Shown: in pieces, positions 10,183-18,566 of the stretch
Layout of the letters: every line of letters begins with the position of its first letter
Numbering within the stretch: the first letter of the stretch is position 1
Origin: Agromyces subbeticus DSM 16689
GTDB taxonomy: Bacteria > Actinomycetota > Actinomycetes > Actinomycetales > Microbacteriaceae
Direction: 5' to 3'
Assembly: GCF_000421565.1 (NCBI RefSeq)
Contig: NZ_ATXG01000016.1
Span: 1 to 64,000 of the forward strand
Length of the DNA stretch: 64,000 bases
Made by a program: the position numbers and the translations under genes
Notes under the pieces: generated by a model
Databases searched by the model: none
What the model was told of the DNA's origin: nothing
What the model saw: the letters and a program-made list of their open reading frames with translations, nothing else

Positions 10183-11358
10183 GTGAGTACGCCACAGCCG
10201 CCGACACCCGAGACCCTGCTGGACGACGAACTGCTCGAGCGCATCCGCGAGCGGGCGGCCGGCTACGACCGCGACAACGCGTTCTTCGACGAGGACCTCG
10301 CCGAACTGCGAGAGGCCGGCTACCTGACGGCGCTCGTGCCGGCCGAACTCGGCGGCCTCGGCTGGAGCCTCACCGATGCCGTGCAGGGCCAGATGCGTCT
10401 CGCGAGCGCGGCTCCGGCGACCGCGCTGGCCGTCAACATGCACCTCGTCTGGACCGGCGTCGCGAAGGTGCTCCGCGACCGCGGCGACGACTCGCTCGAC
10501 TTCGTGCTGCGCGAGGCAGGCGCGGGCGAGATCTTCGGCTTCGGCATCAGCGAGGCCGGCAACGACCTCATGCTGTTCGGCTCGCGCACGAACGCCGAGC
10601 CGCAGCCGGGCGGCGGCTACCGCTACACGGGGCGCAAGATCTTCACGTCGCTCTCGCCCGCGTGGACCAGGCTCGGCACGATGGGGCTCGACACCACGTC
10701 GGAGGACGCACCGAAGATCGTCTACGGCTTCATCGACCGCGACGACCCCGACGTTCGCACGCTCGACGACTGGGACACGATGGGCATGCGGGCGAGCCAG
10801 AGCCGCACGACCGTGCTCGACGGCGCCTTCGCCGCCGACGACCGCATCGTGCGCCGGCTCGACCCCGGGCCGAACGCCGACCCGCTCATCTTCGGCATCT
10901 TCGCGAACTTCGAGCTGCTGCTCGCATCGGTCTACGCCGGCATCGGCGACCGTGCGCTGCAGCTGGCGGTCGCCGCGGCGCACCGTCGCACCTCGATGAA
11001 GCGCGATGGCGCACCGCTCTCGCAAGACCCCGACATCCGCTGGCGCATCGCCGATGCCGCGCTCGCCCAAGAGGCGATCGAACCGCAGTTGCTCGCGATC
11101 GCCCGCGACCTCGACGGGCTCGTCGACCACGGCGCGTTCTGGTTCGCGAAGCTCGTCGGCGTCAAGGTGCGCGCCACCGAGACCGCCAAGCACGTCGTCG
11201 ACCAGGCCGTGCGGGTGTCAGGCGGCTCGACCTACTTCGCGGGCTCCGAGCTCGGCCGCCTCTACCGCGACGTGCTCGCGGGCATCTTCCACCCATCAGA
11301 CGACGAGTCGGCCCACGCGACCGTCGCCAACGCGTGGCTCGGCCCGATCGAGTCGTGA
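10183..11358 (+). CDS. Acyl-CoA dehydrogenase family protein
   Basis: Flavoprotein of the acyl-CoA dehydrogenase superfamily (391 residues). The all-helical N-domain contains the VPAELGGLGWSL motif. The beta-barrel middle domain has GFGISEAGND and GRKIFTSLSP flavin contacts, and the C-terminal helical bundle ends at GSELGRLYRDVLAGIFHP. The C-terminal SDDESAHAT pattern is typical of a subgroup related to DszC-like monooxygenases rather than classic beta-oxidation enzymes, so a dehydrogenase or an FMN-dependent monooxygenase are both possible. The GTG start at 10183 lies 6 nt after TAGTCT, and that hexamer overlaps the TAG stop of the preceding gene. Confidence 0.87.
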   Translation: MSTPQPPTPETLLDDELLERIRERAAGYDRDNAFFDEDLAELREAGYLTALVPAELGGLGWSLTDAVQGQMRLASAAPATALAVNMHLVWTGVAKVLRDRGDDSLDFVLREAGAGEIFGFGISEAGNDLMLFGSRTNAEPQPGGGYRYTGRKIFTSLSPAWTRLGTMGLDTTSEDAPKIVYGFIDRDDPDVRTLDDWDTMGMRASQSRTTVLDGAFAADDRIVRRLDPGPNADPLIFGIFANFELLLASVYAGIGDRALQLAVAAAHRRTSMKRDGAPLSQDPDIRWRIADAALAQEAIEPQLLAIARDLDGLVDHGAFWFAKLVGVKVRATETAKHVVDQAVRVSGGSTYFAGSELGRLYRDVLAGIFHPSDDESAHATVANAWLGPIES

Positions 11359-11433
11359 GCCCGGGCCGCTCGCCGGCCGAACGGTAGACTCGACCGGGCG
11401 GCGCGGACCGCCACCGGAACACTGGAGGTCGTT

Positions 11434-11610
11434 GTGAACGTCGTCGCTTTCCTCATCTCGCTGGGGCTCTTCGTCTTCGGCATGTGGCTCATGGGCACCG
11501 CGCCCGAACTGACCGAGTTCCAGGCCCCGATCTTCTTCGGCGGCATCATGAGCGTCGCGCTCTCGCTCGGCATCCCGTTCCACGTGCTCGGCCGCAGCGA
11601 CGGCGTCTGA
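11434..11610 (+). CDS. Small membrane protein (58 aa), unknown function
   Basis: A short reading frame of 58 codons starts at GTG 11434 behind a clear GGAGGT ribosome site (11424-11429). It encodes two hydrophobic segments (about residues 4-21 and 32-49) joined by a short acidic loop (TAPELTEFQ), so it should be a two-helix membrane protein. The stop is 5 nt before the ATG of the AlaX-like gene, suggesting an operon. I do not recognise a named family. The strong ribosome site, the spacing and the coherent hydrophobic pattern argue that it is real. Confidence 0.75.
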   Translation: MNVVAFLISLGLFVFGMWLMGTAPELTEFQAPIFFGGIMSVALSLGIPFHVLGRSDGV

Positions 11611-11615
11611 GCCGT

Positions 11616-12497
11616 ATGACGCTGCCCTCGCACGACACCGTCGTCACCTACCCCGACGGCGCCCTCGACGCCACGACCGTGGTGCTGCACACGGCGCCGG
11701 CCGGTGAATCGCTCCTCGCGATCGTCACCGAGCAGTCGAGCTTCCACCCGGTCGACGCCGTGTGGCCCGACCAGCCGGCCGACGCAGGCGTCATCGAGAC
11801 CGCGCACGGCGTCGTGCCGATCGTCGACGCCGTGCTGGCCGCGACCGACGGCACCGAGCTGCTGCTCGGTGGCGACATCCCCGTTCGCAAGGGCACCGAG
11901 GGCTGGGCGTTCCTCGTCGCACACCTCGTCGCCGGCGATGCCGCGATCGCCGAGGGCGACGAGGTGACGGTGCGAGCGGATGCCGCGGCTCGACGCGCCC
12001 TCTCGATCGGCCACACCGCGTGCCATGCAGCGTCGTTGGCGCTGAACGCCGCACTCGCCGGGCACTGGTCGAAGCCCGCCCGCGAAGACGCGCTCGGCGC
12101 TCCCGACTTCGACGGCATCGCGATCGCCTCCAGCCGCATCGCACCCGACTCCTCGGTCGATGTGTACCGGCTGAACAAGTCACTGCGCCGCGCCGGGTTC
12201 GACACCGCTGCGGTAAGCGCCGACGTGCTCGGCGAGCTCGCGGCATCCGTCACCGCCACGATCACCGACTGGGCGACGGCGGGCACGACGGTGCACATCG
12301 ATCGCGACGGCACCGGGCTCACCGACCGCCGGTACTGGGTGGCCGAGCTGCCCGGCGGCACGGCGCGCATCCCCTGCGGCGGCACGCACGTCGGCTCGCT
12401 CGCCGAGCTCGGCGCCGTGCGGGTCGAGTTCGAGGCGGGCGAAGACGGCGGAACCCCCGTACTGACCATGCGCACGCGCGTCGAACCACACCGCTGA
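11616..12497 (+). CDS. AlaX-like alanyl-tRNA editing / metal-dependent hydrolase
   Basis: Protein of 293 residues resembling the editing (SAD) domain of alanyl-tRNA synthetase and free-standing AlaX proteins, which remove wrongly attached Ser or Gly from tRNA-Ala. It has an N-terminal beta-barrel part (SSFHPVDAVWPDQP). The zinc-binding pair follows: HxxxH at His133/His137 (GHTACH) and CxxxH at Cys254/His258 (PCGGTH). The canonical HTxxHLL is here HTACHAA and the usual GGGQPSD is altered to VWPDQPAD, so it belongs to a divergent actinobacterial branch and the substrate may differ. It follows a 58-residue membrane protein gene by 5 nt. Confidence 0.85.
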   Translation: MTLPSHDTVVTYPDGALDATTVVLHTAPAGESLLAIVTEQSSFHPVDAVWPDQPADAGVIETAHGVVPIVDAVLAATDGTELLLGGDIPVRKGTEGWAFLVAHLVAGDAAIAEGDEVTVRADAAARRALSIGHTACHAASLALNAALAGHWSKPAREDALGAPDFDGIAIASSRIAPDSSVDVYRLNKSLRRAGFDTAAVSADVLGELAASVTATITDWATAGTTVHIDRDGTGLTDRRYWVAELPGGTARIPCGGTHVGSLAELGAVRVEFEAGEDGGTPVLTMRTRVEPHR

Positions 12498-12541
12498 GCG
12501 CGCCGGGCCGGCACACCCCCGCGCGGGGTTACGATGGCGAC

Positions 12542-13036
12542 GTGGGAATTCGCATCGAGAAGGTCGATCTGCCAGGCATCGGCATTCGGCACGACCTCGT
12601 CACCGAGAGCGGGCGCCGCATCAGCGTCGTGTCGCATCGGGACGGCGAGCGCGACCTGGGCCTCTTCGACCAGGACGACCCCGATGCCTGCCGCGACTCG
12701 ATTCCGCTGAACGACGACGAGGCCGCTGCACTCGCCGACGTGCTCGGCGCCTCGGTCATGCTCAGCCGGCTCACGAGCCTGAGCGACGAGACCGCCGGAC
12801 TCTACACCGAGCAGATCGCGCTGCCGACGGACTCGCCGTACCTGAACCGCACTCTCGGGGCGACGAAGGCCCGCACCCGCACGCACGCCTCGATCGTCGC
12901 CATCGTTCGCGATGGCGCCATCATCCCCTCCCCCACGCCGGCAGAGACGCTGCGCGCGGGTGACGTCATCGTCGTCGTCGGCACACGTGAAGGACTCGAC
13001 GGAGTAGCCCGCCTGCTCGCCAACGGCCCCGACTGA
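12542..13036 (+). CDS. khtT: KhtT-like gating subunit of K+/H+ antiporter
   Basis: Protein of 164 residues with the same two-part layout as Bacillus KhtT. An N-terminal domain carries DLPGIGIRHDL, and a C-terminal RCK_C (TrkA-C) domain occupies about 85-160 (ETLRAGDVIVVVGTREGLD). In the KhtTU system the RCK_C domain controls the antiporter in response to cytoplasmic ions and can bind cyclic di-AMP; the same role here is inferred from family. The gene lies 10 nt before the antiporter gene. A TACGAT hexamer at 12530-12535 precedes the GTG start by 6 nt, and a 12-bp palindrome (CCCCGCGCGGGG, 12517-12528) sits just upstream of it. Confidence 0.9.
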   Translation: MGIRIEKVDLPGIGIRHDLVTESGRRISVVSHRDGERDLGLFDQDDPDACRDSIPLNDDEAAALADVLGASVMLSRLTSLSDETAGLYTEQIALPTDSPYLNRTLGATKARTRTHASIVAIVRDGAIIPSPTPAETLRAGDVIVVVGTREGLDGVARLLANGPD

Positions 13037-13046
13037 GGCCGCGCGA

Positions 13047-14231
13047 ATGCACGAGACCACGCTGCTCCTCATCGAAGTCGGCGCGCTGCTTCTCGGAATG
13101 AGCCTGCTCGGGCGCCTCGCGCTCGTCATCGGCATCTCGCCGATCCCGTTCTACCTCGTGCTCGGCCTCGCGTTCGGTGAGGGCGGCCTGATCGCGCTCG
13201 ATGCCAGCGAGGAGTTCTTCGAGACGGGCGCCGAGATCGGCGTGATCCTGCTGCTCGCGCTGCTCGGCCTCGAGTACACGGCCGCCGAGCTCTTCGCGAG
13301 CCTCAAATCCTCTCGCACGGCCGGGCTCGTCGACGCCGCCCTGAACGCGCTGCCGGGTGCCGCGCTCGCGCTGCTGCTCGGTTGGGGGCCGGTCGCCGCC
13401 GTCGCGCTCGCGGGCGTCACGTGGGTCTCCTCCTCGGGTGTGATCGCGAAGCTGCTCCGCGACCTCGGCCGGCTCTCGAACCGCGAGACGCCGTCGATCC
13501 TCGCGCTCCTCGTGATGGAAGACCTCGCGATGGCCTTCTACCTGCCCGTGCTCTCGGCGCTCGTCGTGGGCGTGAGCCTGTGGCAGGGCGCCGTGGCCGT
13601 GGCGATCGCCGTGGGCGTCGTCTCGGTGATCCTCTACATCGCGCTACGCCACGGTCACATCGTGTCGCGTCTCTTCCCAGCCGAGCACCCCGAGCCGCTG
13701 CTGCTCGGGGTGCTCGGCCTCACGATGCTCGTCGCCGGCATCGCAGCCGAGGTGAGCGTGTCGGCCGCGGTCGGCGCCTTCCTCGTGGGCATCGCGCTGT
13801 CAGGCCGCGTGGCGGTGAACGCGAGCCAGGTGCTCACTCCCCTGCGCGACCTCTTCGCCGCGATCTTCTTCGTGTTCTTCGGCCTCACGACCGACTCGTC
13901 GGCCCTGGTGTCGATGCTGCCCGCCGCCCTCGCACTCGCCCTCGTGACGATCATCACGAAGCTCATCACGGGCGCTTACGCTGCGCGCCGCGCCGGCGTC
14001 GGCACCCTCGGCCAGTGGCGCGCCGGGTTCACCCTCGCTCCCCGCGGGGAGTTCTCGATCGTCATCGCCGGGCTCGCGGTCGGGGCGGGAGTCGCGCCGC
14101 AGCTCGCGCCGCTCGCCACGGCCTACGTGCTCATCACGATCATCGCGGGCACCTTCCTCGCGCGTCTGCCCGAGGCGGCCTGGTTCCGAGCGGCCGTGCG
14201 CAGACGGCGTACGGCGGCCACGGTCGCCTGA
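13047..14231 (+). CDS. khtU: KhtU-like cation/proton antiporter (CPA2)
   Basis: Membrane antiporter of the CPA2 family (394 residues, about twelve helices). It includes the discontinuous-helix region (ALAGVTWVSSSGVIAKLL) and the LLVMEDLAM segment that carries the ion-binding Asp of this family. It lacks a cytoplasmic RCK domain of its own, consistent with dependence on the separately encoded KhtT-like protein immediately upstream. Together they would export K+ (or NH4+) in exchange for protons to protect against alkaline pH or excess K+. The C-terminus is a short Arg-rich tail. Confidence 0.9.
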   Translation: MHETTLLLIEVGALLLGMSLLGRLALVIGISPIPFYLVLGLAFGEGGLIALDASEEFFETGAEIGVILLLALLGLEYTAAELFASLKSSRTAGLVDAALNALPGAALALLLGWGPVAAVALAGVTWVSSSGVIAKLLRDLGRLSNRETPSILALLVMEDLAMAFYLPVLSALVVGVSLWQGAVAVAIAVGVVSVILYIALRHGHIVSRLFPAEHPEPLLLGVLGLTMLVAGIAAEVSVSAAVGAFLVGIALSGRVAVNASQVLTPLRDLFAAIFFVFFGLTTDSSALVSMLPAALALALVTIITKLITGAYAARRAGVGTLGQWRAGFTLAPRGEFSIVIAGLAVGAGVAPQLAPLATAYVLITIIAGTFLARLPEAAWFRAAVRRRRTAATVA

Positions 14232-14253
14232 GGCGGCCGGTGGCCGGTCGAGA

Positions 14254-15384
14254 TCAGTCGCGCGGGAGATCGGCGGCTGCCGCGGCATCCGCTCGATCGG
14301 CGGCGCCGAGGTCGGCCACCGCGCTGAGCTCGGCATCTTCGGCATCGGCCGCCGCGAGGAGCTCGCGCACCCGCGGCACGACCTCGGTCGCGTAGAGCTC
14401 GATGCTGCGCATCATGACCTCGTGCGGCAGCCCGCCGTTCGAATACTTGAGATCGAAGCGCGTGGCCCCGATGGCCCGCATCGCTGCGGCGATCTTCGTC
14501 GCGACGTTCTCGGGCGAACCCGCATAGAGCGCACCGTTCGGTCCGGCCTCGTCTTCGAAATGCTCACGGCTCACCGGACCCCAGCCGCGTTCTCGACCGA
14601 TGCGGCCGATGATGATCTCGTAGTGCGGCCAGAGCGTGTCGAGCGCCTCGGCGTCGGTCTCGGCGATGAAGCCGGGCGAGTGCACCGCGATCGGCTGCAG
14701 CGGGTTGCCGAACTGCTCGAGCGCACGGCGGTACAGATCGGCGAGCGGCGCGAAGCGGGCCGGACTGCCGCCGATGATGGCGAGCACGAGCGGCAGGCCG
14801 TAGTGCGCAGCGCGCACCACGGATTCGGGGCTGCCGCCCACACCGATCCACGTCTTCAGCCGGCCGTGCTCGACGGGCGGGAACACGCTCTGCTCGGTCA
14901 GCGGCGGGCGCAGCTTGCCCGCCCAGGTCACCGGCTGCTGCGGGAGCAACCCGGCGAAGAGGGCGAGCTTCTCCTCGAAGAGCTCCTGATACTGGTTCAG
15001 CTCGAAGCCGAAGAGCGGGAACGACTCGGTGAAGGAGCCCCGACCGAGGATCACTTCGGCACGCCCGTTCGAGAGGCCGTCGAGCGTCGCGAAGCGCTGG
15101 AACACCCGCACGGGGTCGTCGGAGCTCAGCACCGTCACGGCCGAACCGAGGTGGATGCGCTCGGTGCGGCCGGCGATGGCCGCGAGCACGACCTCGGGCG
15201 CCGACACGGCGAAGTCAGCACGGTGATGCTCGCCGACGCCGAAGAAATCGAGGCCGAGGCGATCGGCGAGCACGGCCTCCTCGACGACGTTGCGCAGCAC
15301 CTGGGCGTGCGGCAGTGGGCCGCCGTCGGGTCCGACCGTCACGTCGCCGAAGGTGTCGAGTCCGAATTCGTAGCGCTCAGGCAT
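14254..15384 (-). CDS. LLM class flavin-dependent oxidoreductase
   Basis: Bacterial luciferase-like monooxygenase family protein of 376 residues (TIM barrel, FMN or F420 dependent). Recognisable features are the N-terminal strand YEFGLDTFGDV, the FFGVGEHHRADF segment, LGSAVTVLSSDDPVRVFQRFATLD and RAEVILGRGSFTESFPLFGF. The C-terminus is a 35-residue Ala/Asp-rich tail not needed for the fold. The ATG at 15384 is preceded by a GAGAGGA ribosome site. The substrate is unknown. It is convergent with the antiporter gene and divergent from the NADP-binding oxidoreductase. Confidence 0.9.
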   Translation of the reverse strand: MPERYEFGLDTFGDVTVGPDGGPLPHAQVLRNVVEEAVLADRLGLDFFGVGEHHRADFAVSAPEVVLAAIAGRTERIHLGSAVTVLSSDDPVRVFQRFATLDGLSNGRAEVILGRGSFTESFPLFGFELNQYQELFEEKLALFAGLLPQQPVTWAGKLRPPLTEQSVFPPVEHGRLKTWIGVGGSPESVVRAAHYGLPLVLAIIGGSPARFAPLADLYRRALEQFGNPLQPIAVHSPGFIAETDAEALDTLWPHYEIIIGRIGRERGWGPVSREHFEDEAGPNGALYAGSPENVATKIAAAMRAIGATRFDLKYSNGGLPHEVMMRSIELYATEVVPRVRELLAAADAEDAELSAVADLGAADRADAAAAADLPRD

Positions 15385-15574
15385 CCTGATTCCTCTCCGC
15401 GTTTCCATGCGTGTGCATGCACAAGGCGGAACCCTCGTGAGGTCGAGACTATTCCCCCGGCGTCGCACGGTCACGGCCGGGAATGCCCGCTTCGCGGTAC
15501 GCGTTCCGGTTCTCTGACGACGCATTGATCGAGTGCGCCGAGGCGGATGCGCAGATGAATGGGAGAATCGAAGC

Positions 15575-16228
15575 GTGACGGAACGACCGGTCATCGGAAT
15601 CTACGGAGCGGGCAAGGTGGGCACCGCCCTCGCCCGGCTGCTCGTGGCATCCGGGCATCGCGTGCTGATCGCGGGCTCCCCCCGCCAGACCGCGCTCGAC
15701 CTGCTCGTCCGCGTCGTCGCCCCTGGCGCCGAGGTCACCTCGCCCGAGGCGCTCGCCGGCACAGCCGACGTCATCATCGTTGCGGTGCCGTTCGGCAAGG
15801 CCGGCACCGTGCCGTGGCACGCGTTCGACGACCGCATCGTGGTCGACGCCACGAACTACTGGCCACCCGTCGACGGCAACATCGCCGAGATCGACGACGA
15901 CCCGCGCACCACGAGCGAGATCAACGCCGCCCGCAACCCGCACGCACGCGTCGTCAAGTCCCTCAACCACCTCGGCTACCACGAGATGGAAGACGACAGC
16001 ATGGCCGCAGGCTCGCCGTTGCGTCGCGCGCTCGCCGTCGTGGGCGACGACCTCGACGCCCGCGCCGTGGTCGCCGAGATCATCGACGACCTCGGCTTCG
16101 ACCCCGTCGACGGCGGCGACCTCCGCCACGGCGTCACGCTCGAGCCCGGCCACCCGGCGTTCGGTCGCGAACTCTCCGCGGGCGAGCTCGCCGCACTCAT
16201 GACGCCGGCCGCCAACCTCGCCGCCTGA
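15575..16228 (+). CDS. NADPH-dependent F420 reductase-like oxidoreductase
   Basis: Rossmann-fold protein of 217 residues. The dinucleotide motif GIYGAGKVGTALA begins at residue 8, and the strand DVIIVAVPFGKAG is typical of the F420H2:NADP oxidoreductase/pyrroline-reductase-like group. The motif VVDATNYW and the late VVKSLNHLGYHEMEDDS also fit that group. It may act with the neighbouring LLM-class enzyme, since F420-dependent members of both families are often paired, but no F420 biosynthesis gene is visible here. The GTG start has GAGAAT 6 nt upstream. Confidence 0.83.
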   Translation: MTERPVIGIYGAGKVGTALARLLVASGHRVLIAGSPRQTALDLLVRVVAPGAEVTSPEALAGTADVIIVAVPFGKAGTVPWHAFDDRIVVDATNYWPPVDGNIAEIDDDPRTTSEINAARNPHARVVKSLNHLGYHEMEDDSMAAGSPLRRALAVVGDDLDARAVVAEIIDDLGFDPVDGGDLRHGVTLEPGHPAFGRELSAGELAALMTPAANLAA

Positions 16229-16338
16229 GCAACCGCATCGCGCCGACGGGTTCATCCGCCGGCGCGGACTTCCAGACGTGTTTCCGACTGAGACGGGTGA
16301 CCCACTAGGGTGAGTCCACCCGTATCCGAAGGAGCCCG

Positions 16339-17787
16339 ATGTTGCGTGCCGCCAGACTCGGACCCGTCGCCGCGATCGTCGGGTTCCTCGCGTTCGTCGA
16401 GTTCACGAGCGGCATCCTGCAGGGCTACTACACACCGCTGCTGACCGACATCGCCCGCCACCTCGGCATCCACGACGCCGACGTCAACTGGCTCGAGGGC
16501 TCGCAGCTCATGCTCTCGGCGCTCGTCGTGCCCGCCTTCGCGAAGCTCGGCGACATGGTCGGCCACAAGCGCATGCTCGTATGGTCGACGGCGGTCACGG
16601 CCGTGGCCTCCGTCGCCCTCGCCTTCACCGACCAGTTCTGGGTGTTCCTCGTGGCGTGGGCACTGCAGGGCTTCTACGTCGTCTGGCTTCCGCTCGAGAT
16701 CGCGCTCATCTGGTCGCGCAGCCGCTCGGCCGACCGCCCGGCGGCGATGACCCGCAAGGCCGCCGGCCTGCTCGTCGCCGCCCTCGAGCTCGGCGCGATC
16801 GCCGGCGCACTCTCGGCCGGCGCACTCGCCGAGGCGCTGCCGATGCAGCTCCTCCTGCTCGTGCCGGCCATCGCCGTGGTGGCGTGCTTCTTCGTGATCC
16901 TCTTCGGCGTGAAGGAGTCGCCCGACCTCACCGGCGGCACGCTCGACACGGGCGGCCTGATCCTCATCTCGCTCGCCCTCCTCTCACTCACGGGCGGCCT
17001 CAGCTTCATGCGGCTGAACGGCCCTGCCGACGTGCTCTCCTGGGCACTCGTGGTGCTCGGCGTGCTGCTCGTCATCCCCTTCTCGCGCTACGAGCTGCGC
17101 CACCCCGACCCGCTCATCGACGTGCGCATGTTCCGGCAGCCGACGCTCTGGCCGGTCTTCCTCACGGCCGGCCTCTTCGGGGTGAGCGTGCTCGGTGCCC
17201 AGGCCCCGCTGTCGACGTTCGCCAGAACGGATGCCTCGGTCTACGGCTTCGGCCTCAGCGCGACGACCGGGCAGACCTCGATCCTCGTCGGCGCCTACGT
17301 GCTCTCGCTCGTCGTCGGCGCGATGCTGTTCCCGCTCGCCACCCGCTGGGTGACGCCGCGGGTCGCACTCATCGGTGCGAGCTCGCTCGTCGCACTCGGC
17401 TACCTCCTCTTCCTCCCCTTCCACGACGGCTACGTGCAGGTGCTCGCGAACATGGTGATCGCCGGCATCGGCTCGGGCGCCCTCGTGGCGGCGCTGCCGG
17501 CCGCAGCCGCGGCGGCGGCCCCGCCCACGCAGACGGGTGTCGCAACGGGCCTCACGAACTCGGTGAAGACCGTCGGCGGCGCGATCGCCTCGTGCGTCTT
17601 CGGCATCGCATTGCTCGGCGCCGCCGGCGAGGCGGCGACCGGCACGGCCGGCGCCTTCGGCGGCTACGTCACCGTCTGGCTCGTCTGCGGCCTCACCGCG
17701 GCCGTCGCGGCCGTGCTGCTCGCCTTCGTGCCGCGGCTCGCGTTCTCGGATGCCCCTGTCGCCGAGGCATCCGCCGCCGTACGCTGA
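16339..17787 (+). CDS. MFS transporter
   Basis: Major facilitator superfamily permease of 482 residues. A pattern of hydrophobic segments compatible with 14 helices and the drug-exporter-like motif AKLGDMVGHKRMLVWS suggest the DHA2-type drug/proton exporters. It starts at ATG 16339 with an AAGGAG ribosome site (7 nt spacing), and a TAGGGT hexamer further upstream may be its -10. An alanine-rich loop (LPAAAAAAAPP) lies near the last third. The substrate cannot be inferred. It is followed 34 nt later by the AlkD gene on the same strand. Confidence 0.88.
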   Translation: MLRAARLGPVAAIVGFLAFVEFTSGILQGYYTPLLTDIARHLGIHDADVNWLEGSQLMLSALVVPAFAKLGDMVGHKRMLVWSTAVTAVASVALAFTDQFWVFLVAWALQGFYVVWLPLEIALIWSRSRSADRPAAMTRKAAGLLVAALELGAIAGALSAGALAEALPMQLLLLVPAIAVVACFFVILFGVKESPDLTGGTLDTGGLILISLALLSLTGGLSFMRLNGPADVLSWALVVLGVLLVIPFSRYELRHPDPLIDVRMFRQPTLWPVFLTAGLFGVSVLGAQAPLSTFARTDASVYGFGLSATTGQTSILVGAYVLSLVVGAMLFPLATRWVTPRVALIGASSLVALGYLLFLPFHDGYVQVLANMVIAGIGSGALVAALPAAAAAAAPPTQTGVATGLTNSVKTVGGAIASCVFGIALLGAAGEAATGTAGAFGGYVTVWLVCGLTAAVAAVLLAFVPRLAFSDAPVAEASAAVR

Positions 17788-17821
17788 TCTTCCGAGTCGC
17801 AGAGCGCAGACGGGAGCGACG

Positions 17822-18511
17822 ATGTCGGATGCCGCGGGGCTGATCACGACCCTCGAGTCGCTCGCGAGCGACGCCGAGCGCGAGAAGTACACGAGGTACT
17901 TCGCGCCGGATGCCGATGCACCGTTCATCGGCGTTCGCATGGGCGCCGTCTTCGAACTCGCGAAGGCCGCCATCGACCTGCCGACCACCGAGCTCGAACG
18001 GCTGCTCGAGCAGCCCACGCACGAGGTTCGCGCCCTCGCCTGCAGCATCATGGGCAAGTCCGCCGCGCGGCCCAAGACCTCGGAGGGCAGGCGTACCGAA
18101 CTCTACGAGCTCTACCTGCGCCGGCACGATCGCATCGACCAGTGGGACCTCGTCGACCTCGCCGCGCGCGACGTGGTCGGCGTCTACCTGCTCGATCGCG
18201 CTCCGCTCTCGCGGCTCGCGGCATCCGGCTTCTGGCCTGAGCGGCGCACCGCCCTCGTGGCGACCTTCGCCTTCCTCCGCCGAGGCGAGCTCGACGACGC
18301 CTACGGCCTCGCCGAAACACTCGCCGATGACCCCGAACCGTTGGTGCAGAAGGCGCTCGGCTGGGTGCTCCGCGCCGCCGGCGACATCGACCGCGATCGG
18401 CTGACCGCCTTCGTGGAGGCTCACGCGGCGACGATGCCGCGAGTCGCGCTGCGCGCCGCGATCGAGCACTACGACAAGCCCGGGCGGGCGAGGATCCTCG
18501 CAATCCGCTGA
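17822..18511 (+). CDS. DNA alkylation repair protein (AlkD family)
   Basis: Protein of 229 residues made of HEAT-like helical repeats and matching the AlkD family of DNA glycosylases, which excise 3-methyladenine and 7-methylguanine. Indicative segments are GVRMGAVFELAKAAI near the N-terminus, EVRALACSIMGKSA, WDLVDLAARDVVGVYL (the Trp-Asp region expected at the active-site cleft) and QKALGWVLRAAG toward the C-terminus. The start is the ATG at 17822. I see no regulatory site, and the flanking MFS genes do not suggest an alkylation-response operon. Confidence 0.87.
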   Translation: MSDAAGLITTLESLASDAEREKYTRYFAPDADAPFIGVRMGAVFELAKAAIDLPTTELERLLEQPTHEVRALACSIMGKSAARPKTSEGRRTELYELYLRRHDRIDQWDLVDLAARDVVGVYLLDRAPLSRLAASGFWPERRTALVATFAFLRRGELDDAYGLAETLADDPEPLVQKALGWVLRAAGDIDRDRLTAFVEAHAATMPRVALRAAIEHYDKPGRARILAIR

Positions 18512-18566
18512 GTGCGCGCTCACCGTACGCAGCGGCGGGCCAGGCGGCTCAGGCGGGCCGGGCGGC

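Noticed and set aside
15409-15530. Small gene in the gap between the LLM oxidoreductase and the NADP-binding gene.
   Set aside because: No frame with a ribosome site or coherent composition; the region most likely holds the two divergent promoters.
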